A DNA stretch of 64,000 bases from Alphaproteobacteria bacterium (GCA_018821435.1 JAHJME010000012.1:248001-312000); one strand, 5' to 3'. Positions 12,918-21,671 are shown, counted from the stretch's first letter. Numbers and translations: made by a program. Notes: generated by a model from the sequence alone, not told the origin.

Positions 12918-12941
12918 CGGGCGAGCGCCTATCTCACGCCC

Positions 12942-13358
12942 ATGATCCATCCCATCGCCATCCGGGCTTTCGATCACATCGTCCTGCGGATCCGCGACAA
13001 GGATCGGATGCTGGCCTTCTACACCGGCGTGCTGGGCCTCTCGATCGATCGCGACCGTCCGGAGCTGGGCCTGACCCACGTCCGCGCCGGGCCGCAGATG
13101 ATCGACCTGGTCACCCTCGACGGCCCGCTGGGCAAGAAGGGCGGCGCGGGTCCGGCGGAGACTGGACGCAACCTCGACCATTTCGCCCTGCAGGTCCGGC
13201 CCTTCGACGAGCCCGCCATCCGCGCGCACCTCTCGGCGCACGGCGTCGAGGTCATTGAGGAAGGCGACCGCTACGGCGCCGACGGCGACGGCTTCTCCCT
13301 CTACATCCGCGACCCCGAGGGCAATGTGGTCGAACTGAAGGGGCCGAGCGCCGCCTGA
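12942..13358 (+). CDS. VOC (glyoxalase/bleomycin-resistance) family protein
   Basis: A 138-residue protein with two VOC beta-alpha-beta-beta-beta modules. Metal-ligand candidates are His13 in FDHIVLRI, His85 in LDHFALQV and Glu130 in GNVVELKG; the catalytic chemistry of the family (isomerisation, epimerisation, ring cleavage) cannot be narrowed. It begins 24 bases after the GNAT gene and may be co-transcribed with it. Confidence 0.87.
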   Translation: MIHPIAIRAFDHIVLRIRDKDRMLAFYTGVLGLSIDRDRPELGLTHVRAGPQMIDLVTLDGPLGKKGGAGPAETGRNLDHFALQVRPFDEPAIRAHLSAHGVEVIEEGDRYGADGDGFSLYIRDPEGNVVELKGPSAA

Positions 13359-13403
13359 GCCGGGGCTTGCGGAGCCTGATCGACTTGGCCATTGGTCGAG
13401 CCG

Positions 13404-13976
13404 ATGCCGCGCCCCAAGCTACATTCGGATGACGCTGTCCTTGAAGGGGCGAGCGCGGTCCTGCTCCGGACGGGCCCGATCCAGTTCACGCTCAGCGACG
13501 TGGCCCAGGCCGTAGGGATTTCCCGCGCGGCGCTTATCCAGCGCTTCCAGAACAAGACGGTGCTGTTGCATCGCCTGGCGGACCGCGACGTCGCGCTTAC
13601 GCGCGCCTACCTGGACAGCTTTCCGCCCGGCCGATCCCTCGACGACCTGTGGCGCTTTCTGTCGGATATCGTCCTCGGAATGGGCGACGGCGCCGGGTTC
13701 CAGGTGCGCCTGTTGATTGCCTGGAGTGAGGCTGTGGACCCCGTCTTGAAGCGCCGTGGCGCGGAACGCTATCGGATGGTCCAGGCGGCCATCGCGCAAC
13801 GGATGCCGGAAGAGGTCTCGGATCCCGCCGTCACGGCGGAGCATCTGCATGCGGTGATCGCGGGCGCCACCATGCAATGGCTTGTCGCGGATGAGCGGCC
13901 GCTTGGTGCGTTCGTGCTGGAACGGCTGGCCGCCGCGATACGAATCGCATTTCCGGACTACCGGCCCGCGACATGA
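13404..13976 (+). CDS. TetR-family transcriptional regulator
   Basis: A 190-residue regulator with an N-terminal helix-turn-helix (about residues 25-55, FTLSDVAQAVGISRAALIQRF) and an all-helical ligand-binding C-terminal domain. ATG at 13404 is preferred over a TTG twelve bases earlier. It is followed, in the same orientation, by an alpha/beta hydrolase gene, with a perfect palindrome between them that is the obvious operator. The inducing ligand is unknown and may be a hydrolase substrate or product. Confidence 0.88.
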   Translation: MPRPKLHSDDAVLEGASAVLLRTGPIQFTLSDVAQAVGISRAALIQRFQNKTVLLHRLADRDVALTRAYLDSFPPGRSLDDLWRFLSDIVLGMGDGAGFQVRLLIAWSEAVDPVLKRRGAERYRMVQAAIAQRMPEEVSDPAVTAEHLHAVIAGATMQWLVADERPLGAFVLERLAAAIRIAFPDYRPAT

Positions 13977-14005
13977 CCAACTCCGATTGAAAGCGCCCGC
14001 AACTT

Positions 14006-14033
14006 ATTTATAACCGTCGTGACGGTTATAAAT
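14006..14033. promoter_or_regulatory. Perfect 28-base palindrome, candidate TetR operator
   Basis: Two 13-base arms (14006-14018 and 14021-14033) with a two-base centre form a perfect inverted repeat containing TATAACCGTC and its complement. It lies 29 bases after the TetR gene and just before the hydrolase. The right arm includes a TATAAA element that could be the -10 box, so repressor binding would block RNA polymerase directly. Size and symmetry fit a TetR-type dimer site. Confidence 0.75.
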
Positions 14034-14049
14034 GTTTGGGAGGCTTTCA

Positions 14050-14925
14050 GTGCCCATCGTCCGTGACGAACGCGTCCTCACGACCGAGGGCGTGAGCCTC
14101 GCCACCCAGGCTTTCGGCCGCCCCCAGGATCCTCCAATCCTCCTGATCATGGGCGCGACGGCGTCGATGCTCTGGTGGCCCGAGGGCTTCTGCGAAGCGC
14201 TGGCCGCGCAGGGATTTCAGGTGATCCGATACGACAATCGCGACACCGGCCGTTCCACGACCGGCGCCATCGGCGACCCGGTCTATAGCCTGGACGACAT
14301 GGTCGAAGACGCCATGGCCGTGCTGGATGGCTACGGCGCCGCGCAGGCGCACATCGTCGGCATGTCGCTGGGCGGCATGATCGGGCAGCTTGCCGCCCTC
14401 GCGCATCCCGATCGCGTCGAGACTCTGACCGTGATCGGCGCGTCGGCTTTCGACGAATCCGATCCGGACCTGTCCGGCATCGACGAGAGGTTCCTCGCCC
14501 ACTTCGCCGGCCTTGCGGCGCTGGACTGGAGCGACCGCGGCGCAGTCACCGCCTTCATGGTCGAGGCGGCCCGACTTTCGTCAGGGCCGGCGCGGCCCTT
14601 CGACGCCGTCGCAGCACGGCGACGGGCCGAGCGCGAGTGCGATCGCGCGCAAAACATCGGCAGCGCGTTCAACCACGCCAGCCTGGCTGGGGGCGAGCGC
14701 TGGGCGGGGCGCCTGTCGGAGCTCGCGGCCCCGCTTCTGGCCATTCACGGCGCGGACGACCCCATTGCGCCCCTGGCCCAGGGTGTCAGGCTGGTGGAAA
14801 AAGTTCCCGACGCCCGGCTCGTCCGGCTGGACGGCGCGGGTCACGAGCTGCATCCCGACGACTGGCCGGCGATGGTGGATGCCATCGCCGAGCACTGTCG
14901 CCGAGCGCCTAGACGGCCCGGATGA
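14050..14925 (+). CDS. Alpha/beta hydrolase
   Basis: A 291-residue alpha/beta-hydrolase of the epoxide hydrolase/esterase type. The nucleophile is Ser106 in GMSLGG, with the acid in HGADDPIAP (about Asp238) and the catalytic histidine about His265 in GAGHELH; the HG-type oxyanion strand is LLIMGATASM. I prefer GTG at 14050, because GGGAGG lies at optimal distance and the ATG at 14032 lies inside the palindromic operator. The gene is probably repressed by the upstream TetR protein. It overlaps the convergent tpiA by 17 bases. Confidence 0.87.
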   Translation: MPIVRDERVLTTEGVSLATQAFGRPQDPPILLIMGATASMLWWPEGFCEALAAQGFQVIRYDNRDTGRSTTGAIGDPVYSLDDMVEDAMAVLDGYGAAQAHIVGMSLGGMIGQLAALAHPDRVETLTVIGASAFDESDPDLSGIDERFLAHFAGLAALDWSDRGAVTAFMVEAARLSSGPARPFDAVAARRRAERECDRAQNIGSAFNHASLAGGERWAGRLSELAAPLLAIHGADDPIAPLAQGVRLVEKVPDARLVRLDGAGHELHPDDWPAMVDAIAEHCRRAPRRPG

Positions 14926-15652
14926 TCCCCAGAAAGTCCTCGGCCTTCAGCGCGGCGCCGCCGACCAGGGCGCCGCCCACTTCGTCGGCGTGCAGGATCT
15001 CGGCGGCGTTCGAGGGTTTCACCGAGCCGCCGTACAGGATCGGCATCGCCCGGCCGGCCTCGCCGAACATCTCGACCAGGGTCGCCCGGATGGCCCGGTG
15101 GACCTCTTCGATCTCCGGGGTGGTGGGCGTGAGGCCCGTGCCGATCGCCCAGACGGGCTCGTAAGCCACGGAATAGGCCTTGCCGGCCAGCTCGGCGGGC
15201 AGCGAGCCCCTCACCTGCCCGGTCACCACCGCCAGGGCCTCGCCGGCCTTGCGCTGCTCCAGGGTCTCGCCGACGCAGACGATAGGCTCAAGCCCCGCCC
15301 GCAGCGCCGCCAGCACCTTCGACGCCACCAGGGCGTCGGTCTCGCCGTGGCCCGCGCGACGCTCGGAGTGGCCCAGGATGACCAGACTGGCGCCCGCGTC
15401 CTTGATCTGCTCGGCCGCCACGTCACCCGTGAAGGCGCCGGACGGCTCTGCCCGGCAGTCCTGGCCGCCCACCGCGACGGCCGTGTCCTTCAGCGCCCAG
15501 GCCATCTGGGCGATCAGCGTGGCCGACGGACACAGCGCCACCCGGGCGGACGTGGACCCCAGTCCGGCCGCCACGGCCTTGGCTTCGGCGAGCGAGGCCG
15601 AGACCCCGTTCATCTTCCAGTTTCCGGCGATCAGGGGCTGCGGCGTGGTCAT
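14909..15652 (-). CDS. tpiA: Triosephosphate isomerase
   Basis: The 247-residue glycolytic isomerase interconverts dihydroxyacetone phosphate and glyceraldehyde 3-phosphate. Diagnostic motifs are GNWKMNG near the N-terminus with the catalytic lysine, VILGHSERR with the catalytic histidine, and [11 protein letters not shown] with the catalytic glutamate; YGGSVKPSN closes the phosphate site. Full length. It is divergent from ppiD, an order (secG-pyrG near tpiA-ppiD-trpE) that I recall from Caulobacter-type genomes. Confidence 0.98.
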   Translation of the reverse strand: MTTPQPLIAGNWKMNGVSASLAEAKAVAAGLGSTSARVALCPSATLIAQMAWALKDTAVAVGGQDCRAEPSGAFTGDVAAEQIKDAGASLVILGHSERRAGHGETDALVASKVLAALRAGLEPIVCVGETLEQRKAGEALAVVTGQVRGSLPAELAGKAYSVAYEPVWAIGTGLTPTTPEIEEVHRAIRATLVEMFGEAGRAMPILYGGSVKPSNAAEILHADEVGGALVGGAALKAEDFLGIIRAV

Positions 15653-15712
15653 CGGTCCTCCGGTGAAATGGTCGCCCGGCGGTTAAGGCATGACGCTCGC
15701 GCTGTCACGCGC

Positions 15713-15742
15713 TTGCCGGACGGAAGCCCCCTCCACTATACC
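15713..15742 (+). promoter_or_regulatory. Candidate sigma-70 promoter for ppiD
   Basis: TTGCCG at 15713-15718 and TATACC at 15737-15742 with an 18-base spacer, ending 32 bases before the ppiD ATG. It is a pattern match without experimental support. Confidence 0.4.
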
Positions 15743-15774
15743 GGCGCCCACGCCTCTTCCGGGAAAGGACCCGA

Positions 15775-17697
15775 ATGCTCGCCAATATCCGCAACTTCGC
15801 CAAATCCTGGCCTGCCAGGATCCTGATGGCCGTGCTTGCGGTGAGCTTCGTCGGCTGGGGTGTGAACCGCGGCGGCGCGGGCGTCGTCGCCGGCGACAGC
15901 GTCATCAAGGTCGGCTCGCGCACCATCAACACGCCTGAGTTCCGCAACGAGTATGACAACTACAAGAAGCGCCTGGAGCAGCAGCAGGGCCAGCCGATCA
16001 CGGTCGAGCAGGCCCAGGCCGGCAACCTGGACGCCGTCGTCCTCAACGGCGTGGCGACCCGCGAATCGCTGGCCGAGCTGATGTCGCGCATCGGCATCAA
16101 GCCGGGCGACAAGCTGATCCTGGACCAGATCCAGAAGATCCCAGCGTTCTTCGACCCGATCTCGGGCCGCTTCGACAAGAAGACGTTTCAACAGCGCCTG
16201 GGCGAAAACGGCATGACGCCGGAACGCTTCGACGCCGTCCTGCGCGACGAGATGGCGACCCAGCACTGGGCCGTCGCGGTCCAGAACGGCCTGGTCGCCC
16301 CGCGCTCGTACGGCGCCCTGGCCGCGGTCTTCGCGCTGGAATCGCGTGACCTGGCCTACCTGACCCTGGGCGTGAACGCCGTGCCGAAGCCGGCGCAGCC
16401 CACCGACGCCCAGCTCCAGGCTTTCATCAACGAGAATAAGGCCCAGCTCAGCCTGCCCGAGATGCGCATCCTGACCGTCGTGCCGTTCACGCCGCAGGCC
16501 GCCGGCGCCGCCACCGCACCGGTCGATCCGGCCGAGCTGCAGAAGCGCTACCAGTTCCGCAAGGACACGCTCTCCAAGCCCGAGACCCGCACCATCGTGC
16601 AGATTCCGGCCAAGGACGCCGCCACGGCGCAGAAGATCACCGCGGCTCTGCGCGCCGGCCAGCCGCCCGAGGCGGTCGCCAAGGCCGCCGGCGTCGACGC
16701 CATCGCGTTCCAGGATCGTCCGCTCACCGCCATCTCCGACCGCAAGGTCGGTGAGGCGGCGTTCAAGATGCAGGCCGGCGAAGTGGCCACGGTCCAGGGC
16801 GACCTGGGCGCGGCCGTCGTGAAGGTGGTCAGCGTCGTCCCCGGCCGCGAGGTCACCCTCGAGGAAGCCCGTCCGATGCTCGAGGCCGAGATCCGCAAGG
16901 ATCTTGTCGCCGAGAAGGTCTACGCCCAAACCCAGGCCTATGACGACGCCCACCAGGGCGGCGCCAGCCTGGCCGAGTCGGCCCAGAAGGCCGGCGTCAC
17001 GGCCACCACGGTCGGTCCGATCACCGCCCAGGGCGTGAACGACAAGGGCGGCCAACTCCAGGGCTTCCCGCCGAAGATCCTCGAAACCGCCTTCGCCCTG
17101 CCCGCCGGCGGCGAGAGCGAGGTCACCGAGTTGGGCGACGGCGCGTACTTCGCCGTCCGCGTCGAGCGCATCGTCGCCGCCCACGTGCCGCCGCTGGCCG
17201 AGATCCGCCCGATGGTCACCCAGGTCTTCATGCAGCGCGAGATCGTCAAGGCGCTGGAGGCCAAGGCCGACGCGATCAAGGCCCGCCTGGACAAGGGCGA
17301 GACTCTCGACGCCGCGGCCGCCGCCTCCGGCGTCTCGGTGTCGCGCCTGCCCGGCCTGACCCGCCAGACCGCCAACGCGCACCAGGACCTGGGCCGTGAC
17401 GTCCTGGGCCGCACCTTCGCCTCGAAGACCGGCGAGGCCTGGATCGCCCGCGCGCCGAACGGCATCGTCATCGGCCGCGTCGAGAACGTGCACACCGATG
17501 CGGGCCCGACCGCCGCGCGGCTGGCCGACGAGAACCGCGGCGCACTGGCACAGACCATTTTCCGCGAAATGGGCGAGGCCGCGCAGCTCTACGCGCGCAC
17601 GACCATGAAGGCGAAGGTGGACGCCGCCCGCGCCCGCGCCGCCGCCGGCTTCGAGCCGGTGGTCGACAAGAAGGGCGCGGCGGAGAAGAAGAAGTGA
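15775..17697 (+). CDS. ppiD: PpiD/SurA-type periplasmic folding chaperone (peptidylprolyl isomerase)
   Basis: A 640-residue inner-membrane-anchored protein facing the periplasm. One N-terminal transmembrane helix (about residues 13-33) is followed by a SurA-N-like helical domain (about 40-210, with INTPEFRNEYDNYKKRL) and parvulin-like rotamase repeats. The rotamase regions are diverged, as in E. coli PpiD, so chaperone function at the exit of SecYEG is more likely than strong isomerase activity. The C-terminus is Lys-rich. Its TGA overlaps the trpE GTG (GTGA), so trpE is translationally coupled to a folding factor. Confidence 0.93.
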   Translation: MLANIRNFAKSWPARILMAVLAVSFVGWGVNRGGAGVVAGDSVIKVGSRTINTPEFRNEYDNYKKRLEQQQGQPITVEQAQAGNLDAVVLNGVATRESLAELMSRIGIKPGDKLILDQIQKIPAFFDPISGRFDKKTFQQRLGENGMTPERFDAVLRDEMATQHWAVAVQNGLVAPRSYGALAAVFALESRDLAYLTLGVNAVPKPAQPTDAQLQAFINENKAQLSLPEMRILTVVPFTPQAAGAATAPVDPAELQKRYQFRKDTLSKPETRTIVQIPAKDAATAQKITAALRAGQPPEAVAKAAGVDAIAFQDRPLTAISDRKVGEAAFKMQAGEVATVQGDLGAAVVKVVSVVPGREVTLEEARPMLEAEIRKDLVAEKVYAQTQAYDDAHQGGASLAESAQKAGVTATTVGPITAQGVNDKGGQLQGFPPKILETAFALPAGGESEVTELGDGAYFAVRVERIVAAHVPPLAEIRPMVTQVFMQREIVKALEAKADAIKARLDKGETLDAAAAASGVSVSRLPGLTRQTANAHQDLGRDVLGRTFASKTGEAWIARAPNGIVIGRVENVHTDAGPTAARLADENRGALAQTIFREMGEAAQLYARTTMKAKVDAARARAAAGFEPVVDKKGAAEKKK

Positions 17698-19229
17698 CGT
17701 CCGAGCCGCCGTTCGAGGCCTTTCATTCGACCTACGACGGCGGCGCTCCCCAGGTCGTCTGGACGCGCCTGGTCGACGACCTGGAGACCCCGGTCTCCGC
17801 CTTCCTGAAGATCGGCCACGGCAAGCCGTACGCCTTCCTCTTCGAGTCGGTGGAGGGCGGCGCCTTCCGGGCTCGCTATTCGATCATCACGCTGAACCCC
17901 GACCTGGTCTGGCGCTGCCGGGGCGACCAGGCCGAGGTGGCCAAGGGCGCGGCCGACATCGCCGCGGGCCGCTTCGCCCCCCAGGACGGCGGCGCGCTCG
18001 ACAGCCTGCGCGACCTGCTGGCCGCTTCTCGGATCGAGCTGCCGGCGGGCCTGCCGCCCATGGCCGCCGGCGTCTTCGGCGCCCTGGGCTACGACACCAT
18101 CCGGCTGGTGGAGAAGCTGCCGAACGTCAATCCCGACCCGCTGGGCCTGCCCGACGGCGTGATGGCCCGGCCGTCGATCGTCGCCATCTTCGACGCGATC
18201 GCGCAGGAGATCGTGCTGGTGACCGCGGTCCGCCCGGACGGCGCGTCAGCGCAGGACGCCTACGCCGCCGCCCAGGGCCGGCTGCAGGCCGTGGCCGAGG
18301 ACCTCAAGAAACCCGCCCCGCCGCTCACCGGGGCGGGCCAGCCGCAGCCGGACCGCTTCACCACCCCGGTCAGCCGCGAGGACTACGCGGAGATCGTCGC
18401 CCGGGCGAAGGACTACATCCGCGCCGGCGACATCTTCCAGGTGGTGCCCAGCCACCGCTTCCGCGCGCCGTTCGAGCACGACCCGTTCGCGCTCTATCGG
18501 TCGCTCCGGCGGAGCAATCCCTCGCCGTTCCTCTTCTTCCTCGACTTCGGCGACTTCCACCTCGCGGGCTCCTCACCGGAGATCCTGGTCCGCCTGCGCG
18601 ACGGCCAAATCACCATCCGCCCCATCGCCGGCACCCGGCCGCGCGGCGCCACGCCCGAAGAGGACCGCCGCCTCGAGCAGGAGTTGATCAACGACCCTAA
18701 GGAACGGGCCGAGCACCTGATGCTCCTGGACCTTGGCCGCAACGACGTGGGCCGCGTGGCGATGCTGAAGCAGCGCGGCGCCAACGAGCCTTCGGCCCTC
18801 TCGCGTGCCCCGCGCGTGCGCGTCACCGCCAGCTTCTTCGTCGAGCGCTACGCCCGGGTTATGCATCTGGTGTCCAACGTCGAGGGCGACGCCCCGAACG
18901 GCCTGGACCCCGTGGACGTGGTCATGGCCGCCCTGCCCGCCGGCACGCTCTCGGGCGCGCCCAAGGTGCGGGCCATGGAAATCATCGACGAGCTGGAGAT
19001 CGAAAAGCGCGGCATGGGCTACGCCGGCGCCGCCGGCTACTTCGGTTCGGACGGCTCGGTCGACACCTGCATCATCCTGCGCACCGCGCTGTTCAAGGAC
19101 GGCGTGATGTACGTCCAGGCTGGCGGCGGGGTGGTGGCGGACAGCGATCCTGACGCCGAGTACGACGAGACCATGCACAAGGCCCGCGCCCTCCGCGACG
19201 CGGCCGTGGAAGCCTGGCGCTTCATCTGA
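17694..19229 (+). CDS. trpE: Anthranilate synthase component I
   Basis: The 511-residue subunit converts chorismate and ammonia to anthranilate, the first step of tryptophan synthesis. The C-terminal chorismate-binding domain is complete (PIAGTRPRGATPEEDRRLE, ERAEHLMLLDLGRNDVGRVA, and ALPAGTLSGAPKVRAMEI). The N-terminal feedback region (residues 30-70) carries LESVEGG-like sequence in FESVEGGAFRARYS. GTG start overlaps the ppiD stop by four bases; there is therefore no room for a classical leader attenuator. The partner trpG is 2.4 kb downstream. Confidence 0.97.
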   Translation: MTSEPPFEAFHSTYDGGAPQVVWTRLVDDLETPVSAFLKIGHGKPYAFLFESVEGGAFRARYSIITLNPDLVWRCRGDQAEVAKGAADIAAGRFAPQDGGALDSLRDLLAASRIELPAGLPPMAAGVFGALGYDTIRLVEKLPNVNPDPLGLPDGVMARPSIVAIFDAIAQEIVLVTAVRPDGASAQDAYAAAQGRLQAVAEDLKKPAPPLTGAGQPQPDRFTTPVSREDYAEIVARAKDYIRAGDIFQVVPSHRFRAPFEHDPFALYRSLRRSNPSPFLFFLDFGDFHLAGSSPEILVRLRDGQITIRPIAGTRPRGATPEEDRRLEQELINDPKERAEHLMLLDLGRNDVGRVAMLKQRGANEPSALSRAPRVRVTASFFVERYARVMHLVSNVEGDAPNGLDPVDVVMAALPAGTLSGAPKVRAMEIIDELEIEKRGMGYAGAAGYFGSDGSVDTCIILRTALFKDGVMYVQAGGGVVADSDPDAEYDETMHKARALRDAAVEAWRFI

Positions 19230-19264
19230 GCCGAGGCGCCCGGATCGAAACTGGACCGTAGGCG

Positions 19265-19615
19265 TTGCAAGAAGACGCCAACGGAGAGTTGTCCTTGGGT
19301 CGATCTGAGTTCCAGTTACCGTCAGCCTGGTCGAAGGCGACGGAAAGCGTCTCCAGCCACCACGAAGGCAAGACCTTCACAGGTCGAGTTCTGCTCGACG
19401 GCAGTTCATTCGAGCGTTGCCGCTTCCAACGCGCCGTCCTGATCTACGCTGGCGGCGCTCCTCCCCGTCTTTCCGACTGCGTCTTCACCGACGCAACCTT
19501 CGAGTTCCAGGGCGCGGCGGCGCGCACGCTGACGTTCCTGCAGGCCATGTCGGCGCCGTCCAGCGGGCTGGCGGCCGTCTTCAAGGCCTCGTTCAACCGG
19601 CTGTTCGGGCACTAG
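19265..19615 (+). CDS. Hypothetical protein, short pentapeptide-like segment
   Basis: A 116-residue protein that I do not recognise. The middle has a strand-like pattern (SSFERCRFQRAVLIYAGG and DCVFTDATFEFQG) reminiscent of two or three pentapeptide-repeat coils, and the C-terminus LAAVFKASFNRLFGH is a likely amphipathic helix. No signal peptide or membrane helix. No ATG is available: TTG codons at 19265, 19289 and 19295 are possible starts, and the last has GGAG at good distance. It ends four bases into the convergent sugE gene. Confidence 0.6.
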   Translation: MQEDANGELSLGRSEFQLPSAWSKATESVSSHHEGKTFTGRVLLDGSSFERCRFQRAVLIYAGGAPPRLSDCVFTDATFEFQGAAARTLTFLQAMSAPSSGLAAVFKASFNRLFGH

Positions 19616-19932
19616 CCCGGGTTGGACACCTTCATCAGCACCAGCCCGGAGACGATCAGGGCCGCCGCGCCGAGCCGGGCCGCGTTCAGCGGTTCACCGA
19701 GCACCATGACGCCCACGGCGAACGCTCCGACGGCCCCGATGCCGGTCCAGATCGTATAGGCCGTGCCCAGCGGCAGGCTCTTCATCGACAGCGACAACAG
19801 CGCGAAGCTGGCGATCATCGCGACCAGGGTAATGAGGCTGGGGACCAGGCGGGTGAAGCCGTTCGACTGCTTCATCGAGAACGCCCAGACGACTTCCAGC
19901 AGTCCGGCGACGAACAATATGATCCAGGCCAT
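19612..19932 (-). CDS. sugE: SMR-family guanidinium exporter SugE/Gdx
   Basis: A 106-residue small multidrug resistance transporter with four transmembrane helices. It has the essential Glu13 (GLLEVVWAFSMKQSNGFTR) and the SugE-subtype segment LPLGTAYTIWTGIGAVG. Proteins of this subtype in other bacteria export guanidinium in exchange for protons and are often controlled by guanidine riboswitches. The ATG at 19932 is preceded by AAGGAGG. An RNA element that fits such control lies directly upstream on the same strand. It is one of several accessory genes lying between trpE and trpG. Confidence 0.92.
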   Translation of the reverse strand: MAWIILFVAGLLEVVWAFSMKQSNGFTRLVPSLITLVAMIASFALLSLSMKSLPLGTAYTIWTGIGAVGAFAVGVMVLGEPLNAARLGAAALIVSGLVLMKVSNPG

Positions 19933-19935
19933 GGG

Positions 19936-19968
19936 CGGCCCTCCTTGCAAAGGGCCGGGCCGTCCCGG
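19936..19968 (-). promoter_or_regulatory. Candidate guanidine-II (mini-ykkC)-like leader of sugE
   Basis: On the coding strand, a five-base GC stem closes an ACGG tetraloop (19955-19968), the loop signature (ACGR) of guanidine-II riboswitch hairpins. Immediately after it a seven-base stem (arms 19951-19957 and 19936-19942) encloses the AAGGAGG ribosome site. The two hairpins share three bases (19955-19957), so they exclude each other: ligand stabilising the ACGG hairpin would free the ribosome site. The usual second ACGR hairpin was not found upstream, so this is a candidate only. Confidence 0.45.
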
Positions 19969-20044
19969 ACTTCATCCCTTTCGGGCGGAGGACGTGGCCT
20001 CGCAAGCGCTAGATATGGCGTCGGTGCGCGGGGATCAATGCCGG

Positions 20045-21310
20045 CTAGAACGCCAGCTGCAACCGCGTCGTCAGGCTTTCGCCGTCGTCCGTGCCGATGA
20101 AGGCGCCGGCCTGGTTCTCGGTCGTCCAGCGGCTGGCGTTCACGGTCACCCGCAGCCATTCCTCCAGCCGCCAGGATACGCCCAGCGTCACTGCATCGCC
20201 CAGGCCGCCTTGCGGGGCGTCGGTGTTGTCCAGGTGTTCGATGCGGCCGGAGACCTCGATCGCGCCCGGTCCGCCGTGCGAGACCGGCTCACGAGGCGCC
20301 ATCCGCATGAACGCGCCCGTTCGGGCCGTATAGGGCGCGTGCTCGCCGGTCAGGAACCATCCCGCCTCCGCCGACCAGGCGCGCACGGTCACATGGCCGG
20401 CGCTGGCGGCGATCTCGCGCTGCCCGTACTCCACGAACGACCAGGCGGGTCCCGTCAACGCGCCGAGCTCCAGGCCATAGCCATCGCTGGTCCTCGGTCC
20501 CGCGATCGCGCCCAGCGAGACCTGCAGCGCGTCGTCGAAATGCTGGCCGCCCCAGAACGTGTTGCGGCTGAGCCGGGTGACCCGATCGGTGAAGTCCTCG
20601 TGGAACGCCCAGCCGCCCACATGCACCAGCAGCGCCGGTGATTTCACCGGGTTCCAATGCCCCCTGACGCTGGTGGTCACCGTGTCCCGCGTGACCTCCG
20701 GATTGTTGATATCGTCGCCGGCCACCTGCGCCGCCAGATGCCAGTTGGCGCCGTAGAGCTTTGTCATCACGCCCAGGCCGTACGAGCCCTTGAGCGGGAT
20801 GATCGCCTGGGCCACCACGTTCCGCTCCAGGAACGGGGTCGCCTCGCTGGAACTCGAGCCTTCCAGCGACCGCTCGGTCATCCGGTTGCCCAGGGTCAGC
20901 TCCCACTCGCCGACGGGCGCTTGGCCTCGCCAAGCCAGATAGGCGTTGCGGACATTGGACTGGTGGTTGGCGAAATCGACGTTCACCGCGTAGCTGACGC
21001 CCTTCACCGCGCCCTCGACTCCGAACAGCAGCGATCGCACCTCGGTCCCCGACCGGTTGCGATCGGGGAAGGCCGAATCCTCGGTCACCGATCCATCGAC
21101 CTGCACCCGTGCCCGTGGGCGAAGGCGGAAGGCGCCGTCGGCGCTCTGGATCTCAGGGACGACGCCGTTCCAGCGCAGCGCCACGGGAGCCTCGAAGGCG
21201 TCGCCGGCCATCGCCTGGCCGCCGGCGCTCATCGCCGCCGCCAGCGCCAGCCCGACACCGGCAATCCCGACCGGCCATCCTGCCCGGTCACCCCCACCCC
21301 GCACGCCCAT
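20045..21310 (-). CDS. OprO/OprP-family porin
   Basis: A 421-residue outer-membrane beta-barrel protein. A signal peptide (about residues 12-36, ending AMA) is followed by a domain typical of phosphate-selective porins (FRLRPRARVQVDG, then VRSLLFGVEGAVKGVSYAVNV is the family's second strand region). The chain ends in phenylalanine (TTRLQLAF), the usual C-terminal signal for BamA recognition. Homologues carry phosphate, polyphosphate or other anions; specificity is unknown here. It lies alone, tail-to-head with sugE and with no pho box seen. Confidence 0.85.
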   Translation of the reverse strand: MGVRGGGDRAGWPVGIAGVGLALAAAMSAGGQAMAGDAFEAPVALRWNGVVPEIQSADGAFRLRPRARVQVDGSVTEDSAFPDRNRSGTEVRSLLFGVEGAVKGVSYAVNVDFANHQSNVRNAYLAWRGQAPVGEWELTLGNRMTERSLEGSSSSEATPFLERNVVAQAIIPLKGSYGLGVMTKLYGANWHLAAQVAGDDINNPEVTRDTVTTSVRGHWNPVKSPALLVHVGGWAFHEDFTDRVTRLSRNTFWGGQHFDDALQVSLGAIAGPRTSDGYGLELGALTGPAWSFVEYGQREIAASAGHVTVRAWSAEAGWFLTGEHAPYTARTGAFMRMAPREPVSHGGPGAIEVSGRIEHLDNTDAPQGGLGDAVTLGVSWRLEEWLRVTVNASRWTTENQAGAFIGTDDGESLTTRLQLAF

Positions 21311-21416
21311 CTCACGCCCCTAGATCCCAGGGACGCTTTGCCTGTCCGGTTGATCGCTTCAAACGCGGAATGGCCACCGACGGGCGGCTGGTGGGCATCG
21401 CCCACAAACTAGACGC

Positions 21417-21620
21417 CTAGCTGGGCGCGCCCTGGGCCACGTGCTCGGTCTGCAGCGGCGGCGCCAGCACCATCACCGTGGCGAAGGCCACCGAAGTGAC
21501 AGCCAGCGCGGTGGCGGCCAGCAGGGCCGGCCACATGGGGTCGCGACGCGCCGGAGGATTGAGCAGCGCGCGCGCCCGCTCGACGTCCGCCGCATCCAGA
21601 GCCGAATCGCGCAATCCCAT
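21417..21620 (-). CDS. Small single-pass membrane protein, hypothetical
   Basis: A 67-residue protein. The first 28 residues are polar and helical ([21 protein letters not shown]), one transmembrane helix spans about residues 29-51, and a short tail follows. I do not recognise a family. It is divergent from trpG with only 51 bases between the two starts, and lies 106 bases upstream of the porin gene in the same orientation. ATG at 21620 is the only good start. Coding potential rests on the coherent helix pattern and on fitting a gap between genes. Confidence 0.55.
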   Translation of the reverse strand: MGLRDSALDAADVERARALLNPPARRDPMWPALLAATALAVTSVAFATVMVLAPPLQTEHVAQGAPS

Positions 21621-21671
21621 GTGCGCACCATCCCGCTTGGCGGGCGGCGCGGCAAAGCCTATGGAACCGTC

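Noticed and set aside
19933..20044. Guanidine-I (ykkC) riboswitch upstream of sugE
   Set aside because: A CTAG-containing segment recalls the start of the motif, but the conserved GGTCCGAGAG and ACGG core segments of that class are missing.
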